Assembly (NCBI GenBank): GCA_020722625.1
Contig: DYKK01000002.1
Coordinates: 1 to 26,266 of the forward strand
DNA: 26,266 nt
Direction: 5' to 3'
DNA from: Anaeromyxobacter dehalogenans
GTDB taxonomy: Bacteria; Myxococcota_A; UBA9042; DTJE01
Every line of letters begins with the position of its first letter. Within the stretch, counting starts at the first letter, position 1. Of this stretch, positions 1 to 8,921 are shown piece by piece. Under the pieces are notes generated by a model, which was not told the origin of the DNA, searched no databases, and saw only the letters and a program-made list of their open reading frames with translations. A program made the translations under genes and the position numbers.

Positions 1-1
1 C

Positions 2-838
2 ATCGGAGACCCCGAGTGCTACTACTACCATCCGGAGATGGCGTGGTTCACGCTCTACAACGACACCCTCCTGTACCTGCCGGTGGACGAGTCGCAGGGG
101 GAAACGCTCGCGAACTACCCCTACATGTTCCTGAAGTGGAATCGTTTCGACCGCCTGGTGGTGGCCCTGATGGACCCGATCACGGACGGGGCCGTCACGG
201 CGGCGGTCAATGCGCTCGCGTTCCTGAGCCAGAGCCTGCGCAGCCCCGCGACCGCGGACATCCGGATGACCCCGGCGAAGTCCCTGTCCGAGGCCGACCG
301 CCGGGAGGCGAACCTCCTGCTCGTCGGGGCCCTCGGGGCGGTCATGGGGGATTCCGCGTGGCTTCCGGTGCTCCCGAAGGAACTCGTCGAGAGGTCCGAC
401 ATCCCGGGCAGGGCCGACCTCCTGAACACCGCGGGTTTCCTCGCCCTGTCGCCGAGTCCGTTCGAGCCCGCCCGTCGCGTCCTCGCCGTGGTGGGTCGCT
501 CGGACCGCGAGATCGGGTACGCGGCCCCGTACCTGTATGCCCCGGGAAAGGTCGAGTGGGTCCGGGGCACGCTCGCCATGGTCGGCGGGGACCACGAACT
601 GCGGGTCCTGCTGCCGCCCGGTCCCGCGGACGCGGTCGCCCGCTTCGACCCGACCAAGGTTCGGTTCGAGGAGAAGGACGGACGGCTCGTCCCGGTCGTC
701 GAGGTCCCGAAGCCCGTCCAGCCTCCCGCCCGGTACAACGTGGCGTACCTGGTGTTCTTCATCCTGACGCCCGTCCTGGTGCTCCTGGTCATCCTGCGCC
801 TTCGGGCCTTGTCGCGCGAGGGCCGGGGCGGAGGATAG
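2..838 (+). CDS. BcsB-like periplasmic exopolysaccharide synthase subunit, C-terminal part (5' truncated)
   Basis: The reading frame is open through the left edge of the window, so the start is missing; 278 residues remain. The visible part resembles the C-terminal half of BcsB, the periplasmic subunit of cellulose synthase that guides the polymer and anchors to the synthase. It shows an 'FLKWNRFDRLVVAL' type strand-helix start, an 'ANLLLVGALGAV' segment, and a 'PARRVLAVVGRSD' strand followed by a helix. It ends with one C-terminal transmembrane helix (about the last 30 residues, 'VAYLVFFILTPVLVLLVIL') and a short basic cytoplasmic tail, as BcsB does. The next gene begins 4 nt after its stop, so it appears to be the upstream cistron of the pel operon. 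A catalytic BcsA-like partner, if present, would lie outside the window. The family call rests on pattern recognition of a divergent sequence and is moderate; it could be another PelB- or BcsB-like periplasmic scaffold. Confidence 0.62.
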   Translation: MGDPECYYYHPEMAWFTLYNDTLLYLPVDESQGETLANYPYMFLKWNRFDRLVVALMDPITDGAVTAAVNALAFLSQSLRSPATADIRMTPAKSLSEADRREANLLLVGALGAVMGDSAWLPVLPKELVERSDIPGRADLLNTAGFLALSPSPFEPARRVLAVVGRSDREIGYAAPYLYAPGKVEWVRGTLAMVGGDHELRVLLPPGPADAVARFDPTKVRFEEKDGRLVPVVEVPKPVQPPARYNVAYLVFFILTPVLVLLVILRLRALSREGRGGG

Positions 839-842
839 AGGG

Positions 843-3437
843 TTGGTCGAGAGGACGGGAACAACGCGAGCCGGAGTCGGCGTCGCCGGCGCTTCGCGTT
901 CGCGTCCCGGGGTGGCATGGCCGGGGCCGGGTCGCGACCTCCGGTCGAGACTCTGGGTTCCTCTCGTTGTGGTCGCCGTGGAGGTGTTCTGCAAGGCCGG
1001 CGAGGCGTTCGCCGCGCCCCTGCCGCGCACCCGGCCGATCCCCGACCTCTCGCCGGGGGACCGGGTCCTGTGCCTGGTGGACTCCTCCGAGGGCGTGACG
1101 GTCGAGCGCAACCCCCTGGCCGCCGTGATCGCCCCCGCGATCGCGCGCCTGGGGCTCCAGGTCCGCTGCCACGACATCACGCAAGGGGGCCTGCCCTCGC
1201 CGCAGGCGCTCGCGGGCGTCCGGGCCGTGGTCACGGGCTTCCTGGACGGGTCCATGGCCGGGGCCGGCCGCTACCCGGAGTTCGTGCGGGCCGTGGTCGC
1301 CCGCGGGGTCCGTTTCGTCATCGTCGGGAACTACGGGGCGTGGCAGGAAGGGGGTCCGGACGGTCCGTTCGTGGCCCCGGAGACCGTCAACCGCGCCTTC
1401 GAGGCCCTGGGCGTGCGCTACCGTGCCCGGTGGACCTCGGACCCGTCGCTCTTCACGGTCGAGGTCGCCGACCCCGCCATCGCGCCGGCGCGGGACCTCC
1501 GGCCGGACGCCATCCGGCACTTCTACCAGTTCGATGCGGTCCGGGACGACGTCCGGGTCCTGGTGGCGGCCCGCCGGACCGACGACCCCTCGGGACCCCC
1601 CTCCGCCCCGGTCTTCACGAGCGCGACCGGGGCCATGGTCCTCCAGCGCTACCTGTCGCCGTCGGACCTCCTCGAGGACCCCGGGGCCTTCCGGTTCGAT
1701 GCCGGGGCGTTCCTCGGGCTCGCGCTCGCCTACACCCCGCGCGACCCCGGGACGCTTCTCGTGTTGCACGACCCGGACAGCGATGCCTCCCGCGAGGCGA
1801 TGGCGACGCTTCGAGCGGCCTCTTCCTACACCGGACTCCCGATGGTCGGGGTCCCCCTCGCGTCCGCGTCGCGATTGCGTCCGATGGACCTCGCCGCCCA
1901 CACGGGGGTCGTCCTGGCCCTCGACCAGGTCCGCGCCCCCGCGGGCCGATACCTCGCGGACCTGCTCGGGGCCTTCGTGCGCCTGGGAGGCCGGGTCGCC
2001 TCGATCCTGCCGGTCTCGGACCCCGACCTGGCCCGGGTCCTGGGGCGCGAGGGACCCGCGACCGGGGCCGCGAACGCGACGGGACTGGCCTTGCGGGACG
2101 GCGTGTTTCCAGGGGCGTCCGGGCTGAGCGCGGGGCCGGGGAGCGTGCGGTGGACGGCCGCCCCGGGTCGGCCGGGTCGGGGCTGCCGCGTCCTGGCGGA
2201 ATCCGAGGACCCCTCCGGGGCCGTGCCCCTGTGGTGGCGCTGCCGGGTGGGCCGGGGCGAGGTCAGCGCCCTCAATGCGTTCGAGTTCAGCGACCGTGCC
2301 TTCCTGGGCTTCGTGATCCAGGCCGCTCTGGACGCGGCCGGGACGTGGGCCATGCCGGTCCTGGCGTCGGCGGTCGAGTTCGTGGACGACTGCCCCCTGC
2401 CCATGGCCGAGCGGGTCATCCCCGGCCTCGGGCGCCCGGACGTCGAGTTTTATTCAAACGATTTCTACGGAATGATCCTCGAGGCCCGGGATCGGCTCGG
2501 GATGCACCCGACCTTCTTCGCCGTCTTCTCGTACGGCGACGAGGTCCGGGGTCCGTTCGGGCCGCCCTTTGCCGGGACCACGGCCGCGAGGGCCCTGGAC
2601 CTGGCCCGCCGGGTCGTGAGCGACGACTTCCCCGTGGGTCTGCACGGAATGAACCACCTGTCCCCGGCCCTGTCCGGGGGAGTGTCCCGGCCCTTTCCGG
2701 ACGCCGCCGCGCTCGATGAATGGTTCGCCTCGGCGCGCGACGCCTTCCGGGAGGTCTTCGGCCCCGAGAACGGACCCGTCGTGTTCGTGCCCCCCAACAA
2801 CTTCGTGGACGCGGCCGGCAAGCGCGCCCTGGGCCGGGCCTTGCCGGACCTGCGCGTCCTGTCGTCCGTGTTCGCCGGCTCCGAGGTCGAGACCGTCCAG
2901 GACTTCGCCTTGGACCCCGACCTCCCGGGCGTGGTGGACTTCCCGCGGACCTGGGCCGGGCACGTCCTGGCCGGGGAGGCGCTCGTGCAGATGGTGAACG
3001 GCCTGCTCGCCCTGTCCGTGTCGTCCCATTTCGTCCACCCCGACGACGTCCTTGACCCGGAGCGCTCCGGGGGGCGGTCCTGGGAGGCCCTGCGGCGGGG
3101 GTTCCTGGAGGGCGCGGCCGAGGTCCGGCGCCGGTTCCCCTTCCTGCGCGACCGGACCGTCGTCCAGGCCGCCGAGGACGTGCGGCGCTCCCCGGCCCGC
3201 CGCATCCGGGTGACCCGTCGGGGGGCCGGGGACCTGCGCGTGGAGCGCGCCTCCGGACTCACCGACCCGGACGTGCTCCTGGTCCGCCTGCCGCCCGGGT
3301 GCCTCCCCCGGGTCCTCGACGGAGGCGTCCTCGTCTCGTCGGACGCGGACTCGGGCCGGCACCACGTCCGCATGGAGGCCCGGGTCCTCGACATGGAGTG
3401 TGCGCAATCGCCTTCGGAGACACGGAGGGGTCCATGA
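843..3437 (+). CDS. secreted DUF2194 / PelA-like polysaccharide deacetylase
   Basis: This is an exported protein of about 864 residues, predicted to deacetylate a growing exopolysaccharide. I start it at TTG 843 because GGAGG at 830-834 lies 8 nt upstream; an in-frame GTG at 909 is an alternative. A hydrophobic segment ('LWVPLVVVAVEVFC') followed by 'AFAAPLP' around residues 37-60 looks like a signal peptide. The N-terminal half has Rossmann-like alternating strands ('VRFVIVGNYGAW'). The C-terminal half carries deacetylase motifs: 'VDDCPLP' with D515/D516, then 'GLHGMNHLSP' giving an HxxxH pair (H601, H605), and 'PPNN' further on. An Asp-His-His triad of this kind binds the metal in CE4/CE18-type deacetylases, including the PelA deacetylase domain. 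The GH114 hydrolase domain of Pseudomonas PelA was not recognised here. The stop codon overlaps the pelD start (ATGA), indicating translational coupling. Function is inferred from the motifs and the neighbouring pel genes. Confidence 0.72.
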   Translation: MVERTGTTRAGVGVAGASRSRPGVAWPGPGRDLRSRLWVPLVVVAVEVFCKAGEAFAAPLPRTRPIPDLSPGDRVLCLVDSSEGVTVERNPLAAVIAPAIARLGLQVRCHDITQGGLPSPQALAGVRAVVTGFLDGSMAGAGRYPEFVRAVVARGVRFVIVGNYGAWQEGGPDGPFVAPETVNRAFEALGVRYRARWTSDPSLFTVEVADPAIAPARDLRPDAIRHFYQFDAVRDDVRVLVAARRTDDPSGPPSAPVFTSATGAMVLQRYLSPSDLLEDPGAFRFDAGAFLGLALAYTPRDPGTLLVLHDPDSDASREAMATLRAASSYTGLPMVGVPLASASRLRPMDLAAHTGVVLALDQVRAPAGRYLADLLGAFVRLGGRVASILPVSDPDLARVLGREGPATGAANATGLALRDGVFPGASGLSAGPGSVRWTAAPGRPGRGCRVLAESEDPSGAVPLWWRCRVGRGEVSALNAFEFSDRAFLGFVIQAALDAAGTWAMPVLASAVEFVDDCPLPMAERVIPGLGRPDVEFYSNDFYGMILEARDRLGMHPTFFAVFSYGDEVRGPFGPPFAGTTAARALDLARRVVSDDFPVGLHGMNHLSPALSGGVSRPFPDAAALDEWFASARDAFREVFGPENGPVVFVPPNNFVDAAGKRALGRALPDLRVLSSVFAGSEVETVQDFALDPDLPGVVDFPRTWAGHVLAGEALVQMVNGLLALSVSSHFVHPDDVLDPERSGGRSWEALRRGFLEGAAEVRRRFPFLRDRTVVQAAEDVRRSPARRIRVTRRGAGDLRVERASGLTDPDVLLVRLPPGCLPRVLDGGVLVSSDADSGRHHVRMEARVLDMECAQSPSETRRGP

Positions 3438-4861
3438 CCACGCCCGCGATCACCGCCGACCGGTACACCCGCCAGGTCGAGAGCCTGATGGAGGCCCTCC
3501 TGGGCGTCCTCTTCCTGATGGTCGTCAACGTCGCGTTCTTCGAGGACGACCCCGGGTTCCTGAAGGTTCAGCCGCATCCATTCCTCTTCTTGACGATCCT
3601 CATCGCCTCCCGGTACGGGACCTTCGACGGGTTCGTGACCGGGATGCTGTGCGCCGTGATCTACGCGTCCTACCTGTTTGCCGGCCGCGACTGGTCGCTC
3701 ATCGTCCAGACGTTCGAGTGGCACCGCATGATCCCGGCGTACCTCTTTGTCATCATGGGGGTCCTCCTGGGCGAGATCCGCGAGATGGCCGGCCGCGAGG
3801 TCCGGCGGATGCGGGACGACGTCCACCGGATGACGGAACAAGTCGAGGTCATGCGCCGCGACCTCGAGATGGTGACGCGGGTGAAGGACGAACTCCAGCA
3901 GAAGATCCTGTCGGCCGAGGACCCGCTGGCCCAGTTCTACGACTCGGCGCAGAGGCTGTCCGCCCTCCGGCCCGAGGAGGCCTACCCGGCGATCATGGAC
4001 CTGGTCGAGAAGTTCACGGGCGCGGAAAAGTTCAGCCTCTACCTGGCCCGCGATCGTGACGGGGGCGTCGTGGGACCCGCGGGACCGCCGGCCTTCGAGT
4101 TGCGGTTCAGCCGGGGGTGGGCGCAGGCGGACGAGTTCGAGGCCGTGCTGACCACCGACCACCCGGCGGTGGCGAAGGCGGTGGAGAGTCGCGGTCCGGT
4201 GACCGCGCGGGAGGCGACGTCGACCGCGTCCGACATCCTCGCCTGCGCCCCGCTGGTGGACCCCGCGGAGGACCGCGTCACGGGCCTCCTCGTGATCCAT
4301 CGGATCCCCTTCGTCCGCCTGACCCGGCTGACCGTGTCGCACCTCCAGACCATCGCGGGCTGGGCCGGCAAGACCCTCGCCGAGGCGTCGAGGTTCCACG
4401 CCGCGCTCCAGGCCCGCGTGGACGACGAGGTCACCGGGTTGTTCCACTACGGGTACGTGTCCCGCCGCCTGACCGAGGAGATGCAGCGCGTCGTGAGATA
4501 CGGGGGCGAGTGCTCGCTCCTGCTGGTCAAGGTTCTCGAGGCCGAGACCCTGTCCCCGGACGACCGGAGGCTGGTCCTGCGGGAGTTCGGCGCCACGCTC
4601 CGGCGGCTCCTGCGGACCATGGACGTGGTCGGCGCGCACCGGCTCCCGGGTGTCTATCACGTCATCCTGCCCGAGACGAGCCCCGCGCGCGCCGTGGTCG
4701 TGACCGCGAGGGTCAACGAGGCCTTCCGGCAGCAGTTCGGGGGGCTCGGGTCGCGGTTCGCGCACCTGTCGCTGAAGATGGGCGTGGCGGGCATCTCGAA
4801 GGACCACCCCCGCACGGAGGCGGAGATGGTGGCCGAGGCCGAGCGGTTCTCGCTCGCGTGA
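3434..4861 (+). CDS. pelD: PelD, c-di-GMP-binding regulator of Pel polysaccharide synthesis
   Basis: A 475-residue inner-membrane protein, close to the usual PelD length. The ATG at 3434 is chosen because GGAGGGG at 3424-3430 sits just upstream and the start overlaps the previous stop by 4 nt. Order of parts: four hydrophobic helices (about residues 19-35, 46-60, 64-82 and 99-115); a charged coiled-coil-like stretch to about 165 ('VEVMRRDLEMVTRVKDEL'); a GAF-type domain to about 320; and a degenerate GGDEF domain to the end. The GGDEF signature is replaced by 'LPGVY', so cyclase activity is not expected. The inhibitory-site motif RxxD is kept as R394-T-M-D397. In Pseudomonas PelD that motif binds c-di-GMP, which switches on the Pel synthase complex. 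PelD lies directly upstream of pelE, pelF and pelG here, as it does in known pel loci. Confidence 0.88.
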   Translation: MTTPAITADRYTRQVESLMEALLGVLFLMVVNVAFFEDDPGFLKVQPHPFLFLTILIASRYGTFDGFVTGMLCAVIYASYLFAGRDWSLIVQTFEWHRMIPAYLFVIMGVLLGEIREMAGREVRRMRDDVHRMTEQVEVMRRDLEMVTRVKDELQQKILSAEDPLAQFYDSAQRLSALRPEEAYPAIMDLVEKFTGAEKFSLYLARDRDGGVVGPAGPPAFELRFSRGWAQADEFEAVLTTDHPAVAKAVESRGPVTAREATSTASDILACAPLVDPAEDRVTGLLVIHRIPFVRLTRLTVSHLQTIAGWAGKTLAEASRFHAALQARVDDEVTGLFHYGYVSRRLTEEMQRVVRYGGECSLLLVKVLEAETLSPDDRRLVLREFGATLRRLLRTMDVVGAHRLPGVYHVILPETSPARAVVVTARVNEAFRQQFGGLGSRFAHLSLKMGVAGISKDHPRTEAEMVAEAERFSLA

Positions 4862-4881
4862 GCGTGGGGGGTCCATCCGGG

Positions 4882-5913
4882 ATGGGGAATCTCCTGGCCG
4901 TGTTCGAGGCGGTCCTCGAGGTCGAGGCGCTCGTCTTCCTGCTGCACGACTTCGATGTCGGCCCGTTCTGGCGCGTCTTCCTGCCCCTGGCCGCGCACCT
5001 GGTCGCCCTGGCCTTGCTCGCGGTGGGCTTCCTGGGTCGCTGGGATTTCGCGAGGCCCCGGGACCGGGCCTGGGCCGTGACCGGGCTGTGCATGTCCCTG
5101 CCGTTGCCGATGCTCGGGTTCCTCGGGTTCGTGGGCCTGTACGCCCTGTATGCCTCGCGGCCGCGCGGGACGGGCGACCTTCTGAGGGACTTCGAGGACT
5201 ACATCGCGTACGACCCGGCCGCGGCCGCGGCCCTGCCCAGGCCCGTGGACTCGGACCGCTTCATCCTCGACGAGGTGGACGTGGCCCCCTTGCGAGACAT
5301 CCTCGCGGGGACCGACGTGGCGCTGAAGCGGGGGGCCATCCTCTCGCTCTCCTGGCTCCCCAGGCGCGAGGCGGTGAGCCTGCTCAAGACGGCGCTCGTG
5401 GACGAGAACCGCGAGATCCGCTACTACGCGGGGAACGCCCTGTCCGACATGGAACGCGAGTTCAACGACCGGATCTTCCGCCTCGTGCGCGAGGTCGAGC
5501 GCGCGCCTACCCGTGTCGAGCACCACATCAAACTGGCGGGCCTGATCCTCGACTACGCGGACATCGGGCTCCTGGACCGGGGCATGGTCCGGTACTTTGC
5601 GGACATCGGCCTCAAGGCGCTCGACAAGGCCACCCTGGTCGGGTCGTCGGACGGGAGACTCCTCGCGCTGTCGGGCCGGCTCTACCGCCTGTGCGGACAA
5701 CTGGAGCAGGCCGAACAGGCCCTGAAGCGACACCTGGACGCGAACCCGGGGGACCTGGAGGCCGCGGTGGCCCTGGCCGAGACCGCCTACGAGCGCGGCA
5801 ACGTCGCCCTGGCCCGGCAGGTCGTGGAGGAGGCCTGCGCCCGGTTCCCCGGGGAGCCGCGCCTCGCGGACCTGAGCGAGGTCCTCGGGGGAGCGCGGGA
5901 GGAGCCGGCGTGA
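4882..5913 (+). CDS. pelE: PelE, inner-membrane TPR/HEAT-like Pel synthase subunit
   Basis: A 343-residue membrane protein. It has about three hydrophobic segments in the first 95 residues ('WRVFLPLAAHLVALALLAVG' and 'LPMLGFLGFVGLYALYA' are clear). A HEAT-like stretch follows ('LKRGAILSLSWLPRREAVS', 'ENREIRYYAGNALSDM'). TPR units finish the protein ('SGRLYRLCGQLEQAEQALKR', 'ALAETAYERGNVALARQV'). PelE in Pseudomonas partners with PelD, and the topology and position agree. The start is uncertain: ATG 4882 has a G-run at 4866-4871 in Shine-Dalgarno position, but an in-frame GTG at 4858 would overlap the pelD stop by 4 nt and add eight residues. The 3' end overlaps pelF by 4 nt (GTGA). Confidence 0.8.
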   Translation: MGNLLAVFEAVLEVEALVFLLHDFDVGPFWRVFLPLAAHLVALALLAVGFLGRWDFARPRDRAWAVTGLCMSLPLPMLGFLGFVGLYALYASRPRGTGDLLRDFEDYIAYDPAAAAALPRPVDSDRFILDEVDVAPLRDILAGTDVALKRGAILSLSWLPRREAVSLLKTALVDENREIRYYAGNALSDMEREFNDRIFRLVREVERAPTRVEHHIKLAGLILDYADIGLLDRGMVRYFADIGLKALDKATLVGSSDGRLLALSGRLYRLCGQLEQAEQALKRHLDANPGDLEAAVALAETAYERGNVALARQVVEEACARFPGEPRLADLSEVLGGAREEPA

Positions 5914-7466
5914 AGACCGATGTCTGCCTGATCACGGAGGGTTCGTACCCGTTCGTCGTGGGCGGGGTCTCGACCTGGGTGCACGACCTCCTCACGAGCC
6001 TGAAGGACGTCTCGTTCTCCCTGGTGCACATCGGGGTCTCGCGGGAGACGGCGGAGCGTCCCCTGTACGAACTGCCGCCAAACGTCCTGGACTTCCGGCG
6101 GGTCCACCTGATGGACACGATCCAGTGGCGGGGACCGCGGGCGGGCCGGCGCCGGGAGGCCTGGTCGGACCTCGAGCGCTTCATCCGCGACCTTTCCCGC
6201 GGGGACCACTCCCTGCTGCCCGTGATGCTGCGGCGGTTCCAGCCGGGGGTCCCGGACGCCCTCACCCCGTACGACATCTTCCACGGGCGCGAGTTCTGGG
6301 ACATCCTGGTCCGCCTGTATCGCGAACACTTCGATGGTTTTTCGTTCATTGACTACTTCTGGACATTGCGATTTATCGCCCTCCCGCTGTTCCGGGTCCT
6401 GTACGCGGACATCCCCGACGCATCGCTGTATCACGCGACCTGCACGGGGTACGCGGGCCTGCTCGGGGTGCTGGCCGGCCTGCGCACGCGCTCGCCCCTG
6501 GTCCTCACCGAGCACGGGATCTACACGAACGAGCGGATGATCGAGATCACGCAGGCGCAGTGGATCTACCGGGAGAAGTCGGACTCCCCGGTCCCGACCC
6601 GGCAACTGGGCGCCTTGCAGAACCTGTGGATGCGCAAGTTCGAGGTCCTGTCGCGGATCGCGTACGACCACGCGAGCGCCATCTTCACCCTCTACGAGGG
6701 GAACCGCCAGATGCAGGTCCTCGGCGGCGCGAATCCGGACCGCACCGCCCTGATCCCGAACGGGATCGACCTGCCCCGCTTCGATGACATCTACCGGCGG
6801 CGCCGGGAGACCCCGAGGTCCGGTCCTCCGATGGTCGCGCTGGTCGGCCGGGTCACGCCGATCAAGGACGTCAAGACCTTTATCCGGGCCGCGAGGATGG
6901 TCATCGAGGAGAGGCCGGACGTCCGGTTCTATGTCCTGGGGACGACCGACGAGGACCCGGCCTACTTCGAGGAGTGCGAGCGCCTGGTCCGCGTCCTGTC
7001 GCTCCAGAAGAAGGTCCTGTTCCCCGGGTCCGTGGACATGTCGGAGTACTATCCGAGGATCGACTGCCTGGTCCTGACGAGCATCAGCGAGGCCCAGCCG
7101 TTCGTCCTGCTGGAGGCGATGCGGGCGGGGGTCCCGGTGGTGTGCACGAACGTGGGCGCCTGCGCGGAACTGGTCCACGGGTCCGGCCCGGAGGACGAGG
7201 CCATCGGGCGCGCCGGGGTCGTGACCAACATCCGGTCGCCCCGCGAGACCGCGGATGCCATCCTCGGGGTCCTGCGCGACACGGACCGGGCGCAGGCCAT
7301 GGGCGAGGCCGGTCACGAGCGGGTGGGCCGGTACTACGTGCGTTCGCGCATGATCGAGGCGTATCGCGACGTGTATCAGCGCTACTGCGGTCGGGGGACC
7401 CTGCTCCGCGACCACCCCGCGGTCTGGCCCGACGGCGAGAACACGCCCGCGCGGGTGGACGGGTAG
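5910..7466 (+). CDS. pelF: PelF, GT4-family glycosyltransferase of Pel synthesis
   Basis: A cytoplasmic glycosyltransferase of 518 residues, about the usual PelF length. In the Pel system PelF uses UDP-GlcNAc to build the polymer at the inner face of the membrane. The N-terminus has the characteristic 'ITEGSYPFVVGGVSTWV' segment of the PelF-type domain (DUF3492). The C-terminal Rossmann domain has 'VALVGRVTPIKDVKTFI' (K319) and 'SEAQPFVLLEAMRAGVPVV', which holds the retaining-GT E-x7-E motif as E394 and E402. The start is GTG 5910: GGGAGGAG lies at 5897-5904 and the codon overlaps the pelE stop by 4 nt. An in-frame extension upstream lies inside pelE and is a shadow. A short AT-richer patch near 6330-6375 stands out from the surrounding codon use. 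Confidence 0.92.
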   Translation: MKTDVCLITEGSYPFVVGGVSTWVHDLLTSLKDVSFSLVHIGVSRETAERPLYELPPNVLDFRRVHLMDTIQWRGPRAGRRREAWSDLERFIRDLSRGDHSLLPVMLRRFQPGVPDALTPYDIFHGREFWDILVRLYREHFDGFSFIDYFWTLRFIALPLFRVLYADIPDASLYHATCTGYAGLLGVLAGLRTRSPLVLTEHGIYTNERMIEITQAQWIYREKSDSPVPTRQLGALQNLWMRKFEVLSRIAYDHASAIFTLYEGNRQMQVLGGANPDRTALIPNGIDLPRFDDIYRRRRETPRSGPPMVALVGRVTPIKDVKTFIRAARMVIEERPDVRFYVLGTTDEDPAYFEECERLVRVLSLQKKVLFPGSVDMSEYYPRIDCLVLTSISEAQPFVLLEAMRAGVPVVCTNVGACAELVHGSGPEDEAIGRAGVVTNIRSPRETADAILGVLRDTDRAQAMGEAGHERVGRYYVRSRMIEAYRDVYQRYCGRGTLLRDHPAVWPDGENTPARVDG

Positions 7467-7486
7467 GGTTTTCTTGAGGGGGAGGC

Positions 7487-8857
7487 ATGGCGGGGATCGG
7501 ATTCCGGTTGCGGGAGATGGCGGCCCGCAAGACCTTCACGGAGTGGCTCCGGCTCTACACCTACTCGGCCGTGATCTTCTCGGGGCCGTGGCTCATCTCG
7601 ATCCTCGCGCTCGCGGCGCTGTCCACCTTCGTGCTGCCCGCGATGCTGGAGGCGGATGTCCGTGTCTTCGTCGTGACCATCGTCTATGTCTACTGTTTCT
7701 CGCTCGTGACCACGGGGTTGATCCAGCTGGTCGTGACGCGCTACGTGTCCGACCAGTTCTACAGGCGCAACCCCGATGCCGTGGTGCCGACCTTCGTGGG
7801 GTCCGTGGCCGTCACGGTCCTGTTCCAGACCGTCGCCGGGTCCCTGGCCCTGTTCTTCGCGGACCTGGACCTCTTGTACAAGATCGTGGTCCTGGGCCTG
7901 TACGTGTCCATCAGCGTGGTCTGGATCGAGATGCTCTTCCTGTCCGCGGCCAAGGACTATGCCCACGTGGTGCTCGACTTCGCCGTGGGGTACCTTGCGT
8001 CCTTCATCGGCGGACAGGTCCTCGGGACGGTCTTCGGGACGGACGGGCTGGGGATCGGGTTCCTGACCGGACAGGTCCTGCTGATGGTCCTCCTGATGTA
8101 CCGCGTCTTCTCGGAGTACCGGTTCGGCCAGGGGTTCGACTTCGCCTTCCTGCGGTACATCGGCCGGTATCCGGCCCTGATGGCGACCGGCTTCTTCTAC
8201 AACACGGCCATCTGGATTGACAAGGTCCTGTTCTGGTACTCGCCTTCGGGCCTGCACGTCCACAGTTATTTCTACACGCACTTCCCGTACGACTCCGCGA
8301 TGTTCATCGCGTACGTCACCATCCTCCCCACCCTCGCGATCTTCCTGTTGCGCATCGAGACGGACTTCTACCTCCGCTACAAGAACTACTACGGAGCCAT
8401 CCTCCAGAAGGCCCCGCTCGACCGGATCCTCGAACGCAAAGGCGAGATGCGCGACGTGCTGCTCGCCGCGACCCGGACCTCGGCGATCTACCAGGGGGTC
8501 GTCACGAGCGCGATCTTCATCTTGATGCCGTTCATCGTGGCCCTGCTCGGGATCGACCCGGACCTGGCGCCGGTCTTCCGAGTCGCCGTGATCGGGGCCT
8601 TCTTCCACGCGGCCCTGGTCGTCGTGATGATCCTGCTCCTCTACTTCGACTTCCGAGGATCGGCCCTGTTCGTGTCCGCGGTGTTCCTGCTGTCGAACGC
8701 CACCTTCACGATGGTCACGACCTTCGGTTCGGAATCGTGGATGGGGTTCGGCTACCTCGGCGCCTGCGTCCTGTCCCTCGCGACCGGCCTCGCGGTCTTC
8801 GTCAACCGCTTTCGCAACCTCGAGTACCTGACCTTCATGCGACAGCCCCTGCGGTAG
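7487..8857 (+). CDS. pelG: PelG, MOP-superfamily polysaccharide transporter
   Basis: A 456-residue polytopic membrane protein, the typical PelG length, with roughly twelve hydrophobic helices. It opens with the PelG-like 'GIGFRLREMAARKTFTEW' and the first helix 'YSAVIFSGPWLISILALAAL'. PelG is thought to carry the polymer across the inner membrane together with PelD, PelE and PelF. The ATG has a strong Shine-Dalgarno sequence (GGGGGAGG, 7478-7484) and sits 20 nt after the pelF stop. Its stop is followed by only 64 bp before the converging PEGA gene, so it appears to be the last gene of the pel operon. No pelB or pelC follows. Confidence 0.92.
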   Translation: MAGIGFRLREMAARKTFTEWLRLYTYSAVIFSGPWLISILALAALSTFVLPAMLEADVRVFVVTIVYVYCFSLVTTGLIQLVVTRYVSDQFYRRNPDAVVPTFVGSVAVTVLFQTVAGSLALFFADLDLLYKIVVLGLYVSISVVWIEMLFLSAAKDYAHVVLDFAVGYLASFIGGQVLGTVFGTDGLGIGFLTGQVLLMVLLMYRVFSEYRFGQGFDFAFLRYIGRYPALMATGFFYNTAIWIDKVLFWYSPSGLHVHSYFYTHFPYDSAMFIAYVTILPTLAIFLLRIETDFYLRYKNYYGAILQKAPLDRILERKGEMRDVLLAATRTSAIYQGVVTSAIFILMPFIVALLGIDPDLAPVFRVAVIGAFFHAALVVVMILLLYFDFRGSALFVSAVFLLSNATFTMVTTFGSESWMGFGYLGACVLSLATGLAVFVNRFRNLEYLTFMRQPLR

Positions 8858-8921
8858 GACGGGGCGTTTCGGTCGGGGGGTGCTCGTTCTTGGTCTTCCC
8901 GAAATATCGTCGTTCTGAAGG

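Noticed and set aside
3299..3433. Upstream extension of pelD
   Set aside because: It overlaps the deacetylase coding sequence, and the ATG at 3434 has a near-perfect Shine-Dalgarno sequence and starts a typical PelD.
2465..4876. 803-residue minus-strand open frame
   Set aside because: It lies opposite the deacetylase and pelD genes and has Arg/Pro/Gly-rich low-complexity content, as expected for an antisense shadow in GC-rich DNA.
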